The translations under genes and the position numbers were made by a program. A stretch of 64,000 nucleotides of DNA from Lachnospiraceae bacterium JLR.KK002 (lineage in GTDB: Bacteria > Bacillota > Clostridia > Lachnospirales > Lachnospiraceae), in NCBI GenBank assembly GCA_036941025.1, contig JAYMNP010000001.1:3950001-4014000 (forward strand), in the 5' to 3' direction. This document shows, one piece after another, positions 17,904 to 26,158 of this stretch; position 1 is the first letter of the stretch, and every line of letters begins with the position of its first letter. The notes below the pieces were generated by a model. That model worked only from the letters and a program-made list of their open reading frames with translations, was not told where the DNA came from and made no database searches.

Positions 17904-18719
17904 ATGATGAGATCATTGTGGTCGGCAGCGTCCGGCATGATTTCCCAGCAGACGGCAGTGGATACCATTGCTCACAATCTGTCAAATGTGAATACCACCG
18001 GATACAAGACCGAGAAAACGGAATTCAAATCTCTGTTATATCAGACACTGCAGACCAGAACAACCACTGCAAACGGAGAGAATAAACCGATTCCTGCCCA
18101 GGTGGGGCTTGGAACGCGGGTAGCGTCCATTACTTCCAATTTTACGCAGGGTTCCATGCTGGCCAGTGAGAGCTTTACAGCTATGGCAATCGCCGGAGAC
18201 GGATTTTTTGCAGTGCGCGGAGCAGACGGAAATACCTATTATACCAGGAACGGGGATTTTAAGCTGAGTGTGGGCAATGACGGAAATCTTACGCTGGTAA
18301 CAGCGGACGGTTATCCGGTGCTGAGCAGCGACGGGAATCCCATTACCATGCCTGGGGATGTGAGCAACAGTAAAATACAGGTAACTACCGAGGGTGCGTT
18401 CGGATATATGGACGGCAACGGGAATTTTGTAAATGCAGGAAACATCGGACTGTTCCAGTTCAGTAACCCGGCGGGTCTGGAGAAGCTGTCCAACAGTCTT
18501 CTGGCCGTGTCGGACGCTTCCGGACAGCCTTTGAATGAGGCAAATACCGCGAATCTGATAAGAAGCGAGATACGTCAGAAATATGTGGAAGGCTCCAATG
18601 TACAGGTGGCAGACGAGATGGTAAATCTGATTGTGGCCCAGAGAGCCTATGAAATGAATTCCAAGGCAATTCAGGCTTCAGACGATATGCTGAGCCAGGC
18701 AAACCAGTTGAAGCGTTAA
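17904..18719 (+). CDS. flhP: Flagellar distal-rod protein, FlhP (FlgG-like), 271 aa
   Basis: Paralogue of the preceding gene. It has the N-terminal rod motif SAASGMISQQTAVDTIAHNLSNVNTTGYKTEK, the central AIAGDGFFAVRG, and the C-terminal VQVADEMVNLIVAQRAYEMNSKAIQASDDML. Together the pair builds the distal rod that crosses the cell wall. GGAAGGAG lies upstream of the ATG; the gap to flhO is 18 bases. Confidence 0.9.
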   Translation: MMRSLWSAASGMISQQTAVDTIAHNLSNVNTTGYKTEKTEFKSLLYQTLQTRTTTANGENKPIPAQVGLGTRVASITSNFTQGSMLASESFTAMAIAGDGFFAVRGADGNTYYTRNGDFKLSVGNDGNLTLVTADGYPVLSSDGNPITMPGDVSNSKIQVTTEGAFGYMDGNGNFVNAGNIGLFQFSNPAGLEKLSNSLLAVSDASGQPLNEANTANLIRSEIRQKYVEGSNVQVADEMVNLIVAQRAYEMNSKAIQASDDMLSQANQLKR

Positions 18720-18796
18720 TGCTGCTGATGACAGTATTTCAATAAGTGATATCTGTGCTTCGCCAGCAGCGGGCAATTCAGGAAAGAAGGGTACAT

Positions 18797-19156
18797 ATGA
18801 GTCTTGATTTAAATGCAATTAATTCCTGTTACAATAATTATAATATGGATACAGCCACCGATTCTGCCGGCAAGCTGGAGGAAACGCTGAAGTCTGATTT
18901 GTCCACAGCCACCGAAGAAGAACTGATGGATGTATGCAAAGATTTTGAGGCATATTTTGTGGAGCAGATGTTCAAGGCAATGCAACGGATGGTGCCGGAA
19001 TCTGAAGAAGATGTTTCCGCTTCTACCAGGCAGTTAAAGGATTATTACAAAGAACAGATGACTCAGAGTTTTGCAGAACAGGCTACGGAGGGAGAAGGAC
19101 TGGGAATTGCACAGATACTGTACGACCAGATGAAGCGCAATTACGGTCTGGAATAA
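18797..19156 (+). CDS. FlgJ-type rod-binding protein without hydrolase domain, 119 aa
   Basis: Small protein with the Rod-binding domain of FlgJ: ELMDVCKDFEAYFVEQMFKAMQRMV, then KDYYKEQMTQSFAEQATEGEGLGIAQILYDQM. The peptidoglycan hydrolase domain found in proteobacterial FlgJ is missing, as is usual in Firmicutes; it probably caps or scaffolds rod assembly. I start it at ATG 18797 with GAAAGAAGGG upstream; an earlier in-frame start would add non-conserved residues. Four bases separate its stop from the GTG of recD2. Confidence 0.85.
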   Translation: MSLDLNAINSCYNNYNMDTATDSAGKLEETLKSDLSTATEEELMDVCKDFEAYFVEQMFKAMQRMVPESEEDVSASTRQLKDYYKEQMTQSFAEQATEGEGLGIAQILYDQMKRNYGLE

Positions 19157-19160
19157 AATT

Positions 19161-21359
19161 GTGGAAACTTTGTCAGGATATGTGGAACATATTGTTTTTC
19201 AGAATACGGAGAATGGATATACCGTATTAAATCTGGTCTGTGAGGAAGAAGAGATTACCTGCGTGGGAATTTTTCACGGGGTCAGCGAAGGGGAGTGCCT
19301 GGAACTGACGGGAGAATACACCATCCATCCTTCCTACGGCAGACAGTTTAAGACCTCCTCTTTTCAGGTAAAACCTCCCGAAGATATGATATCGGTGGAG
19401 CGTTATCTTGCTTCCGGAGCCATTAAGGGAATCGGCGCGGCTCTGGCAGCCAGGATTGTGAAAAAGTTCCGGGAAGATACCATACGGATTATTGAGGAGG
19501 AGCCGGAACGACTGGCAGAAGTGAAGGGAATCAGCCAGCGCAAGGCAATGGAAATTGCAGAACAGGCCGAGGGGAAGCGGGAATTGCGGCAGGCCATGAT
19601 TTTCCTGCAGCAATACGGTATTTCCCAGACACTTGGGGCAAAAATTTTTCAGGCATATGGCCAGGAACTGTATGGGATTTTAAAGGAAAATCCATACCGT
19701 CTGGCAGATGATATTCAAGGTGTGGGTTTTCGGATTGCGGATGAAATTGCATCCAGAGTCGGAATCCACACCGATTCTGATTTTCGCATCCGCAGCGGCA
19801 TTCTCTATGCACTGGTACAGGCCGCTCTGGAGGGCCATACCTGCCTGCCGGAATATCTGCTGACCGGGAAGGCCAGTGAGATTCTGGGAGTTGCTCCGGA
19901 ATATATTGAGAAACATTACATGGATCTGGCCATAGAGAAGAAACTGGTTATCCGGGAACAGGAGGATAGCCGGTATATTTACGGAGCCAGTTATTATTAT
20001 ATGGAAGCCAATACGGCGGCCATGCTGGAACAGCTTGATTTTTCTTTTGAAGTGCCGGAAGCGGAAATCCGCCAACGGATCCGGAGTATTGAGCAGGATA
20101 CGGGAATGGTGCTGGATGAACTTCAGGCAGAGGCCGTAAAGGAAGCAGTTACCAATGGACTGATGATTCTGACAGGAGGGCCCGGAACAGGAAAAACCAC
20201 TACCATCAATACGATTATCCGTTATTTTGAGCTGGAAGGCATGGATATTTTTCTGGCGGCGCCTACGGGACGGGCGGCCAAACGGATGAGTGAAACCACA
20301 GGATTTGAAGCCCGTACCATTCACCGTCTGCTGGAGTTAAACGGCGGAGCAGAAGGAAAAGAAGGTTTTGAGCGCAATGAGCAGAATCCTCTGGAGGCAG
20401 ATGTGATTATCATTGATGAAATGTCAATGGTGGATATTTCCCTGATGTATGCATTGCTCAAAGCAGTGGCTGAAGGCACCAGACTGATTCTGTCCGGAGA
20501 TGTAAACCAGCTTCCCAGTGTGGGGCCGGGGAGCGTACTGAAAGACATGATTGATTCCGGTCGGTTTCATGTGGTGCGGCTGAATAAAATTTTCCGTCAG
20601 GCAGCTCAGAGTGATATTATTGTCAATGCCCATAAAATCAATCGGGGCGAAGAGGTCATTCCGGACAATCAGAGTATGGATTTCTTTTTTCTGAAGCGGT
20701 ATGACGCCAACGTAATCATCAGTGTGGTGATTCAGCTGATACAGCAGAAGCTGCCCAAATTTGTGGATGCGGAGCCTTTTGATATTCAGGTGCTGACACC
20801 CATGCGGAAAGGACTGCTGGGCGTGGAGCGGCTGAACGGGATTCTGCAGAAGTATCTGAACCCGCCGGAACAGGGGAAACGGGAGAAAGAACATGGCGAT
20901 ATTATCTTCCGGGAGGGAGATAAAGTCATGCAGATTAAGAATAATTATCAGCTTGAATGGGAGATACGCAGTAAATACGGACTGGCTATTGATAAGGGAG
21001 CCGGAATTTTCAACGGTGATATGGGACGGATTCGCAGTATCAATACATACCAGGAACTGGTTACGGTGGAATTTGATGAAGGCAGAATGGTGGATTATTC
21101 CTTTAAACAACTGGATGAACTGGAACTCGCCTATGCCATCACCATTCACAAATCCCAGGGAAGCGAATATCCGGCAGTGGTAATTCCCCTGCTGACAGGC
21201 CCCAGAATGCTGATGAACCGGAACCTGCTGTATACGGCGGTGACCAGAGCCCGGAAATGTGTGACACTGGTGGGGAATGATGCGACATTTCAGGAAATGA
21301 TTGCAAACGTCAGCGAGCAGAAGCGGTATACAGGGCTGAAAGACAGATTAATACGATAA
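19161..21359 (+). CDS. recD2: RecD2-type ATP-dependent DNA helicase, 732 aa
   Basis: SF1B 5'-3' helicase related to RecD but working without RecBC. Visible are the N-terminal OB-like domain (ETLSGYVEHIVFQNTENGYTVL), helix-hairpin-helix-like repeats (GIGAALAARIVKKF, VKGISQRKAMEIAEQ), Walker A LTGGPGTGKTTTINTI, Walker B VIIIDEMSMVD, motif III LSGDVNQLPSVGPG, and motifs V-VI AYAITIHKSQGSEYP with LYTAVTRARK. Length is normal. The start is a GTG four bases after the flagellar gene stop; no strong ribosome site is seen, which suggests translational coupling. The role is in repair and genome stability; the flagellar neighbour is probably incidental. Confidence 0.93.
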   Translation: METLSGYVEHIVFQNTENGYTVLNLVCEEEEITCVGIFHGVSEGECLELTGEYTIHPSYGRQFKTSSFQVKPPEDMISVERYLASGAIKGIGAALAARIVKKFREDTIRIIEEEPERLAEVKGISQRKAMEIAEQAEGKRELRQAMIFLQQYGISQTLGAKIFQAYGQELYGILKENPYRLADDIQGVGFRIADEIASRVGIHTDSDFRIRSGILYALVQAALEGHTCLPEYLLTGKASEILGVAPEYIEKHYMDLAIEKKLVIREQEDSRYIYGASYYYMEANTAAMLEQLDFSFEVPEAEIRQRIRSIEQDTGMVLDELQAEAVKEAVTNGLMILTGGPGTGKTTTINTIIRYFELEGMDIFLAAPTGRAAKRMSETTGFEARTIHRLLELNGGAEGKEGFERNEQNPLEADVIIIDEMSMVDISLMYALLKAVAEGTRLILSGDVNQLPSVGPGSVLKDMIDSGRFHVVRLNKIFRQAAQSDIIVNAHKINRGEEVIPDNQSMDFFFLKRYDANVIISVVIQLIQQKLPKFVDAEPFDIQVLTPMRKGLLGVERLNGILQKYLNPPEQGKREKEHGDIIFREGDKVMQIKNNYQLEWEIRSKYGLAIDKGAGIFNGDMGRIRSINTYQELVTVEFDEGRMVDYSFKQLDELELAYAITIHKSQGSEYPAVVIPLLTGPRMLMNRNLLYTAVTRARKCVTLVGNDATFQEMIANVSEQKRYTGLKDRLIR

Positions 21360-21368
21360 TGTTACGTG

Positions 21369-21400
21369 AAGGTAAGAGCAGAAAGGCTCTTGCCTTTTTT
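21369..21400 (+). terminator. Terminator of the mbl-recD2 block
   Basis: AAGGTAAGAGC (21369-21379) pairs with GCTCTTGCCTT (21386-21396) with one G-U pair, followed by a T-run to 21400. Confidence 0.85.
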
Positions 21401-21466
21401 GTCATTCAATGTTATATTATAGAGTATCAACGCGTTTAAGCGCTAAAGTACAGGGAGGAAAGATTC

Positions 21467-22567
21467 ATGAAGAAAAAAATACTGACACTTGTATTGTCCA
21501 TGACCATGGCAGCTTCCATACTGGCAGGCTGCGGTACGGTAGGTGGAGATTCTGCAAAAAAATCTGAAGAAAGCCAGAGCTCCGAGGACAGTAAAGAGAC
21601 AGAAGATACGACGGAAAAAGAAGACGCAGGAACAGAGGAACAGAAGGAAGACGATACGCAGAGTTCTGAAAGCCAGGGAGATAAAGTATACAGAATCGGT
21701 ATCTGCCAGCAGCTGGAACATCAGGCGCTGGATGCGGCGACAGAAGGATTTAAAGCGGCTCTGACAGAAAAACTCGGAGAGGGCAATGTGAAATTTGATT
21801 ATCAGAATGCCCAGGGAGAGCAGGCAAACTGCGCAACTATTGCCACAAAATTTGTAAATGACAAAGTAGATTTGATTATGGCAAATGCCACCACTTCTCT
21901 GCAGGCATGTGCGGCTGCCACTGCAGATATCCCCATTGTGGGAACTTCTGTTACGGACTTTGTGGAAGCCGGCGTGGTGGAGAGCAATGAGGCACCGGGA
22001 AGAAACGTAACAGGAACTTCTGATCTGGCGCCTATAGATCAGCAGATTGACCTTCTGGCAGCATTGGTTCCGGATGCAAAAAAGGCAGGAATTGTATTCT
22101 GCTCTTCAGAGGCCAATTCTGTGTTCCAGGCGGAGCAGGCAGAGAAAGCACTGGAAGAAAAAGGTATTTCCTATGAGAGATTTACTGTGGCAGATTCCAA
22201 TGATATCCAGCAGGTAGTAACCAGTGCTGTGGAAAGCTGCGACGTGCTCTATATCCCCACGGATAACACTATAGCAAATAATATGGAAGGCGTAAAAAAT
22301 GTAACGGGCCCGGCAGGAATTCCCATTATCTGCGGCGAGGAAAATATGTGTGCCGGCGGCGGACTGGCAACGTTAAGTATTTCTTACTATAACATTGGTT
22401 ATAACGCAGGAATCATGGCGTATGAAATTCTCACCGAAGGGAAAAATCCTGGGGAAATGCCCATTCAGTACGCAGATGAAGTGACCAAAAAATACAATGC
22501 GGAAGTGGCAGAGGCCCTGAACATGGAAATGCCTTCTGATATGGAAGAAATTGGAAAAGAGGAATAG
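21467..22567 (+). CDS. ABC transporter substrate-binding lipoprotein, TrpX-type, 366 aa
   Basis: Extracellular solute receptor. Signal peptide with lipobox LAGC at residues 20-23, then an acidic, Ser-rich linker of about 45 residues, then the ABC_sub_bind domain: YRIGICQQLEHQALDAATEGFKAAL, AQGEQANCATIATKFVNDKVDLIMANATTSLQA, PIVGTSVTDFVEAG, LYIPTDNTIANNM. This domain family includes Trp/Tyr transporters of Firmicutes. It is followed by permease and ATPase genes four and less bases away. The substrate is inferred as an aromatic amino acid but no T-box leader is visible to confirm it. Confidence 0.88.
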   Translation: MKKKILTLVLSMTMAASILAGCGTVGGDSAKKSEESQSSEDSKETEDTTEKEDAGTEEQKEDDTQSSESQGDKVYRIGICQQLEHQALDAATEGFKAALTEKLGEGNVKFDYQNAQGEQANCATIATKFVNDKVDLIMANATTSLQACAAATADIPIVGTSVTDFVEAGVVESNEAPGRNVTGTSDLAPIDQQIDLLAALVPDAKKAGIVFCSSEANSVFQAEQAEKALEEKGISYERFTVADSNDIQQVVTSAVESCDVLYIPTDNTIANNMEGVKNVTGPAGIPIICGEENMCAGGGLATLSISYYNIGYNAGIMAYEILTEGKNPGEMPIQYADEVTKKYNAEVAEALNMEMPSDMEEIGKEE

Positions 22568-22570
22568 GAA

Positions 22571-23473
22571 ATGGGATCACTGATCAATGCACTTCCCGGC
22601 TCTGTGGCACAGGGGTTAATCTGGGGAATTTTGGCAATTGGTGTGTATATTACTTATAAAGTGCTGGATTATGCGGATTTGACGGTAGATGGAAGCCTTG
22701 CCACCGGCGGGGCAGTGGCGGTTATGTGCATTGTGGGCGGAATGAATCCTTATCTGGCCATGGTGATGGCCTTTGGGGCCGGAATGCTGGCAGGCCTTGT
22801 GACCGGGCTGTTTCATACGGTGTTTGGCATCCCGCCCATTCTGTCAGGTATTCTGACTCAGCTTGGGCTGTATTCTGTTAATATGCGGATACTGGGAAAA
22901 TCCAATCAGGCAGTCAGCGTAGACCAGTATGAGCTGATTGTAAGCCTCCGCTACATTCAGGAAGCATGTATTACAGCAGGAATCTGCTGCCTGATTATCA
23001 CATTGGTACTGTACTGGTTTTTCGGTACGGAACTGGGAGCTGCAGTCCGGGCCACCGGCTGTAATCAGAATATGGCGCGGGCACAGGGCATAAACACCAG
23101 TAATCAGAAGGTGCTGGGACTGGTGATTTCCAACGGGCTGGCAGGAGTTTCCGGCGCCCTGTACGCCCAGTATCAGGGCAGCGCGGACGTCAATATGGGC
23201 AGAGGAGCCATTGTGATTGGACTGGCTGCTGTAATTATCGGTGAAGTGGTATTTGGCAAAATATTTCATAATTTTGCACTGCGTATGCTGGCTGCCGTAA
23301 TCGGCGCGATTATTTATTTTATTGTAATTGCAATTGTGCTGCAGCTTGGGCTGTCCACCAACGATTTGAAGCTGTTTTCCGCTCTGATTGTGGCTCTGTT
23401 CCTTGCAATTCCCCATCTGAAGAGTAAATATTTTGCCTCCGCAGGCAGAAAAGGAGGCAGGGCAGATGCTTAA
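22571..23473 (+). CDS. ABC transporter permease, TrpY-type, 300 aa
   Basis: Polytopic membrane protein of the BPD_transp_2 (branched-chain/sugar-type) permease family, with eight to nine hydrophobic helices. VLDYADLTVDGSLATGGAVAVM, FHTVFGIPPILSGILTQLGLYSVNMRI and ATGCNQNMARAQGINTSNQKVLGLVISN are hallmarks. The last block precedes the coupling loop to the ATPase. It overlaps the ATPase gene by eight bases. Confidence 0.9.
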   Translation: MGSLINALPGSVAQGLIWGILAIGVYITYKVLDYADLTVDGSLATGGAVAVMCIVGGMNPYLAMVMAFGAGMLAGLVTGLFHTVFGIPPILSGILTQLGLYSVNMRILGKSNQAVSVDQYELIVSLRYIQEACITAGICCLIITLVLYWFFGTELGAAVRATGCNQNMARAQGINTSNQKVLGLVISNGLAGVSGALYAQYQGSADVNMGRGAIVIGLAAVIIGEVVFGKIFHNFALRMLAAVIGAIIYFIVIAIVLQLGLSTNDLKLFSALIVALFLAIPHLKSKYFASAGRKGGRADA

Positions 23474-24260
23474 AATTGAAAAAGTGTATAAAACCTTTAA
23501 TCCCGGAACCATCAATGAAAAGCGGGCGTTAAACGGGATAGATCTGGTATTGAATGAAGGAGATTTTGTTACGGTAATCGGAGGAAACGGCGCAGGAAAA
23601 TCCACTATGCTGAATATGATTGCCGGGGTTTATCCGGCAGACCAGGGGCAGATTCTCATTGATGAGGCGAATGTGACAAAACTTCCGGAACATAAACGGG
23701 CCCAATACCTGGGAAGGGTGTTTCAGGACCCCATGACCGGTACAGCGGCAGATATGAATATAGAAGAAAACCTGGCCATTGCAGCCAGAAGAGGTAAGAA
23801 ACGGTTTCTGGGATGGGGAATTACCGGAAAGGAAAGAGAAGTTTATCAGGAGAAGCTGAAAGCTCTGGACCTTGGACTGGAGAGCAGAATGACTTCCAAA
23901 GTGGGGCTGCTGTCGGGCGGCCAGCGGCAGGCTTTGACCCTTTTGATGGCTTCTCTGGAAAAACCCAAAGTGCTGCTGCTGGATGAGCACACAGCGGCAC
24001 TGGACCCAAAGACGGCAAAAAAGGTGCTGGATTTGACGGAGGAAATTGTGGACAGGGACCATCTGACCACATTGATGATTACCCATAATATGAAAGATGC
24101 TATCCGGCTGGGGAACCGTCTGATTATGATGCACGAAGGAAGAATTATTTACGATGTGTCAGGGGAAGAAAAACGAGGACTTAAAGTATCGGATTTACTG
24201 GCAAAGTTTGAGGAAGCCAGCGGCGGGGAATTTTCCAACGACCGGATGATGCTGTCCTGA
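23466..24260 (+). CDS. ABC transporter ATP-binding protein, TrpZ-type, 264 aa
   Basis: Cytosolic ATPase driving the importer. Walker A GGNGAGKSTMLNMIAG, Q-loop YLGRVFQDPMTG, signature LLSGGQRQALTLLMA, Walker B VLLLDEHTAALDPKT and the switch His in MITHNMKDA are all visible. Start ATG 23466 with AAAGGAGG upstream, inside the end of the permease gene. A terminator follows. Confidence 0.92.
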   Translation: MLKIEKVYKTFNPGTINEKRALNGIDLVLNEGDFVTVIGGNGAGKSTMLNMIAGVYPADQGQILIDEANVTKLPEHKRAQYLGRVFQDPMTGTAADMNIEENLAIAARRGKKRFLGWGITGKEREVYQEKLKALDLGLESRMTSKVGLLSGGQRQALTLLMASLEKPKVLLLDEHTAALDPKTAKKVLDLTEEIVDRDHLTTLMITHNMKDAIRLGNRLIMMHEGRIIYDVSGEEKRGLKVSDLLAKFEEASGGEFSNDRMMLS

Positions 24261-24265
24261 AACAG

Positions 24266-24299
24266 AAAGGACTGTTGCAAAATGCAGCAGTTCTTTTTA
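24266..24299 (+). terminator. Terminator of the ABC importer operon
   Basis: AAGGACTGTTGCA pairs with TGCAGCAGTTCTT (about 24267-24295) with two G-U pairs and is followed by TTTTTATTTT. Confidence 0.8.
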
Positions 24300-24492
24300 T
24301 TTTGTCTTACAGAAATACACTGTCACGCTAATGCATGAAAGTGTATTTCTGTAAGACAAAATAATTATGTATGCACACTCGCACAGGAGGAAAATATTGC
24401 TTCGCAATTGTGCTCGGCGCAGAAAAGTAGCCAGGTTCCTCAAGGTTGAGGGATTCAGGGAGTTGAAGTGAACCTGTCCACTTTGTTCCAGG
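24300..24492 (+). repeat. Palindromic intergenic element, copy 3
   Basis: The hairpin TTTTGTCTTACAGAAATACA+C (24300-24320) pairs perfectly over 21 bp with the segment 24341-24361. The loop TGTCACGCTAATGCATGAAA is the family core. The second module follows: TGCACACTCGCACAGGAGG, ATTGC-TTC-GCAAT, then TGTGCTCGGCGCA; here GCACA pairs TGTGC where copies 4 and 6 have GCGGA pairing TCCGC. A third module (GAGGGATTCAGGGA ... CCTGTCCACTTTGTTC) ends about 24492. Beyond this to 24610 there is only AT-rich sequence before comF. Confidence 0.8.
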
Positions 24493-24610
24493 AAAATCCT
24501 AAGAATTTCTCCGGTACTTTTAGAAATTTTTAAGAAAAAACCGGTAGAATCCATGGCGAAAGTGTGATACCATAAAATCGCCGGGAGACATTTTTCATAA
24601 AGTAACCATA

Positions 24611-25339
24611 TTGAAATTGAAGAAAGAAAAATTTTTGCATCTGTTGTTTCCGCCAAGATGTCCCGTCTGTGATGAAATACTTTTTTCGTCTTTTGCCGCG
24701 CCGGAGGAATTAATCTGCAAAAGCTGCAGAAATCTGCCGGAATATGTGAAAGAACCGGTATGCTTCCAGTGCGGAAAACCACTGGAAGATGAACGGAAGG
24801 AATACTGTTATGACTGCAGCCGGAAAGAATTTGCTTTTGATCAGGGAAAAGCATTGTGGATATACAGAGGAGCAGTCAGAGAATCCCTGTATCGGTTTAA
24901 ATACCGGAACCGCCGGGAGTATGCGGAATACTACAGCTCTGAACTGGTAAGAGTATATGGCGGCTGGATAAAGGAGATGGGAATTCAGGCAGTAGTTCCC
25001 ATACCTCTTTCACGAAAGCGTATGAGACAGCGGGGATTTAATCAGGCAGAGCTGGTGGCCGGGAAGGTTGGCAGGAAAATGAATCTGCCGGTATACGGCA
25101 GATTGCTGGTCCGTACCAGGGATACAAAGGCCCAGAAAGAATTAAATGACGAAGAACGGAAAAATAATCTGAAAAGGGCTTTTAAAACCGGAAAAAATAA
25201 GGTACAATTAAGCCATATCTTATTGCTAGATGATATTTATACGACCGGAAGTACGATGAACGAGGCCGCGAAAGAATTAAAGCGGGCCGGGGCAGAACGG
25301 GTATATTGCCTGAGCGTCAGTATCGGCAGAGGATATTAG
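24611..25339 (+). CDS. comF: ComF-family amidophosphoribosyltransferase-like protein, 242 aa
   Basis: Homologue of ComFC, needed in competent bacteria for DNA uptake and widespread in non-competent ones. The N-terminal double zinc knuckle (RCPVCDEIL...CKSC; CFQCGKPL...CYDCS) precedes a type I PRTase domain with IPLSRKRMRQRGFNQAELVAG and the phosphate/PRPP loop ILLLDDIYTTGSTMNEAA. No ATG is available; TTG 24611 (or TTG 24617) is assumed, without a clear ribosome site. comFA is not beside it. The next gene is yvyF, the same pair order as in Bacillus. Confidence 0.88.
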   Translation: MKLKKEKFLHLLFPPRCPVCDEILFSSFAAPEELICKSCRNLPEYVKEPVCFQCGKPLEDERKEYCYDCSRKEFAFDQGKALWIYRGAVRESLYRFKYRNRREYAEYYSSELVRVYGGWIKEMGIQAVVPIPLSRKRMRQRGFNQAELVAGKVGRKMNLPVYGRLLVRTRDTKAQKELNDEERKNNLKRAFKTGKNKVQLSHILLLDDIYTTGSTMNEAAKELKRAGAERVYCLSVSIGRGY

Positions 25340-25352
25340 GAGGAAAGAGGAT

Positions 25353-25760
25353 ATGGAAGTAAGAAATTGCAGGGGATGTGGAAGACTCTTTAATTATCTG
25401 CAGGGACCGCCTTTGTGTCCGGGCTGCATGGCAGAGCTGGAAGAAAAGTTTCAGCAGGTAAAGGAATATCTGAGGGAACATCCAAAGGCACCGTTAAATG
25501 AAATTGCAGAGACAAATGAAGTCAGCGTGAAGCAGATCAAACAGTGGGTGAGAGAGGAGCGTCTTGCATTTACCGAGGAGTCGCAGATTACGCTGGAATG
25601 TGAGGCGTGCGGGGCAAGAGTTCTGAGCGGAAGGTTCTGTGATAATTGCAGGTCACATCTTCAGAATGAACTTAACGGAGCGATTAAACGTCCCACTGCC
25701 ACTGTGGCACCCAAGAAGAATGGCTCTACCAAAGACAGGATGAGGTTTTTGGACAACTGA
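25353..25760 (+). CDS. yvyF: YvyF-type flagellar-operon protein, 135 aa
   Basis: Matches the conserved flagellar-operon protein next to comFC in Bacillus (TIGR03826-type). N-terminal zinc knuckle NCRGCGRLFNYLQGPPLCPGCMAELEEKF, central HTH-like region NEIAETNEVSVKQIKQWVREERL, and second knuckle LECEACGARVLSGRFCDNC. AGGAGG precedes the ATG. In Bacillus the flgM gene follows; here it does not. Suspected role is in regulation of flagellar genes or secretion; this is not proven. Confidence 0.85.
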   Translation: MEVRNCRGCGRLFNYLQGPPLCPGCMAELEEKFQQVKEYLREHPKAPLNEIAETNEVSVKQIKQWVREERLAFTEESQITLECEACGARVLSGRFCDNCRSHLQNELNGAIKRPTATVAPKKNGSTKDRMRFLDN

Positions 25761-25765
25761 AACTG

Positions 25766-25836
25766 CCGGCAGAATATGTGTCTGCGAGCGGGTGCCGGAA
25801 GAGGTACGGTTCGCCGGACATGTTCTGCCGGTTTTG
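25766..25836 (+). terminator. Probable terminator after yvyF
   Basis: CCGGCAGAATATGT (25766-25779) pairs with ACATGTTCTGCCGG (25818-25831), 13 of 14 positions, then GTTTTG. The loop is long (about 38 bases) and the T-run is short. Confidence 0.55.
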
Positions 25837-25839
25837 TAC

Positions 25840-26018
25840 TCTTACAGGAGAGGGGTCAGGGAAACCCCGTGGGCCTGTCCGCTTTGTTCTCTTATAGGAA
25901 ATACCGTGTCACTGTGAAGTGCTAAAGTATATAGATTTCCTATAAGAGAAAAGCCCTCCGGGCGGGATGCGCAGTTCGCGGAGATGAAATTTATTGCCAG
26001 GCAATCCGCTCGCGCGCG
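25840..26018 (+). repeat. Palindromic intergenic element, copy 4 with both extra modules
   Basis: A left module at about 25850-25887 (GAGGGGTCAGGGAAACCCCG, CCTGTCCGCTTTGTTC) precedes a perfect 16-bp hairpin: TTCTCTTATAGGAAAT (25887-25902) with ATTTCCTATAAGAGAA (25935-25950). Then GCCCTCCGGGC, ATGCGCAGTTCGCGGAGATG, ATTGC-CAG-GCAAT, TCCGCTCGCGCGCG follow: GCGGA pairs TCCGC around the small ATTGC/GCAAT stem. This is the most complete copy. Confidence 0.85.
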
Positions 26019-26080
26019 AAGAATGCGTAAGCGCATTCTTTTTTACAGGAAATACCGTATCACGCTAACGCGTGAAAAAA
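26019..26080 (+). repeat. Terminator-like stem and palindromic element, copy 5 (partial)
   Basis: AAGAATGCG (26019-26027) pairs perfectly with CGCATTCTT (26032-26040), followed by TTTT, a good intrinsic terminator shape. It runs directly into TTACAGGAAATACCGTATCA and CGCTAACGCGTGAAA, the arm and core of the element family, but the right arm is degenerate. The gene-free interval 25761-26158 thus consists of a terminator, two element copies and a TATAAT (26117-26122) before the next gene. Confidence 0.7.
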
Positions 26081-26158
26081 TGTGCACCTGTACTTTTCCT
26101 TACAGAAAATGTGTGCTATAATAAAGCTGGTTAATTTCGGAAAATGGACGGTGCACCT

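Noticed and set aside
21401..21466. T-box riboswitch before the TrpX-type importer
   Set aside because: Only about 65 bases lie between the terminator and the ATG, too short for a T-box, and no conserved T-box sequence is seen.
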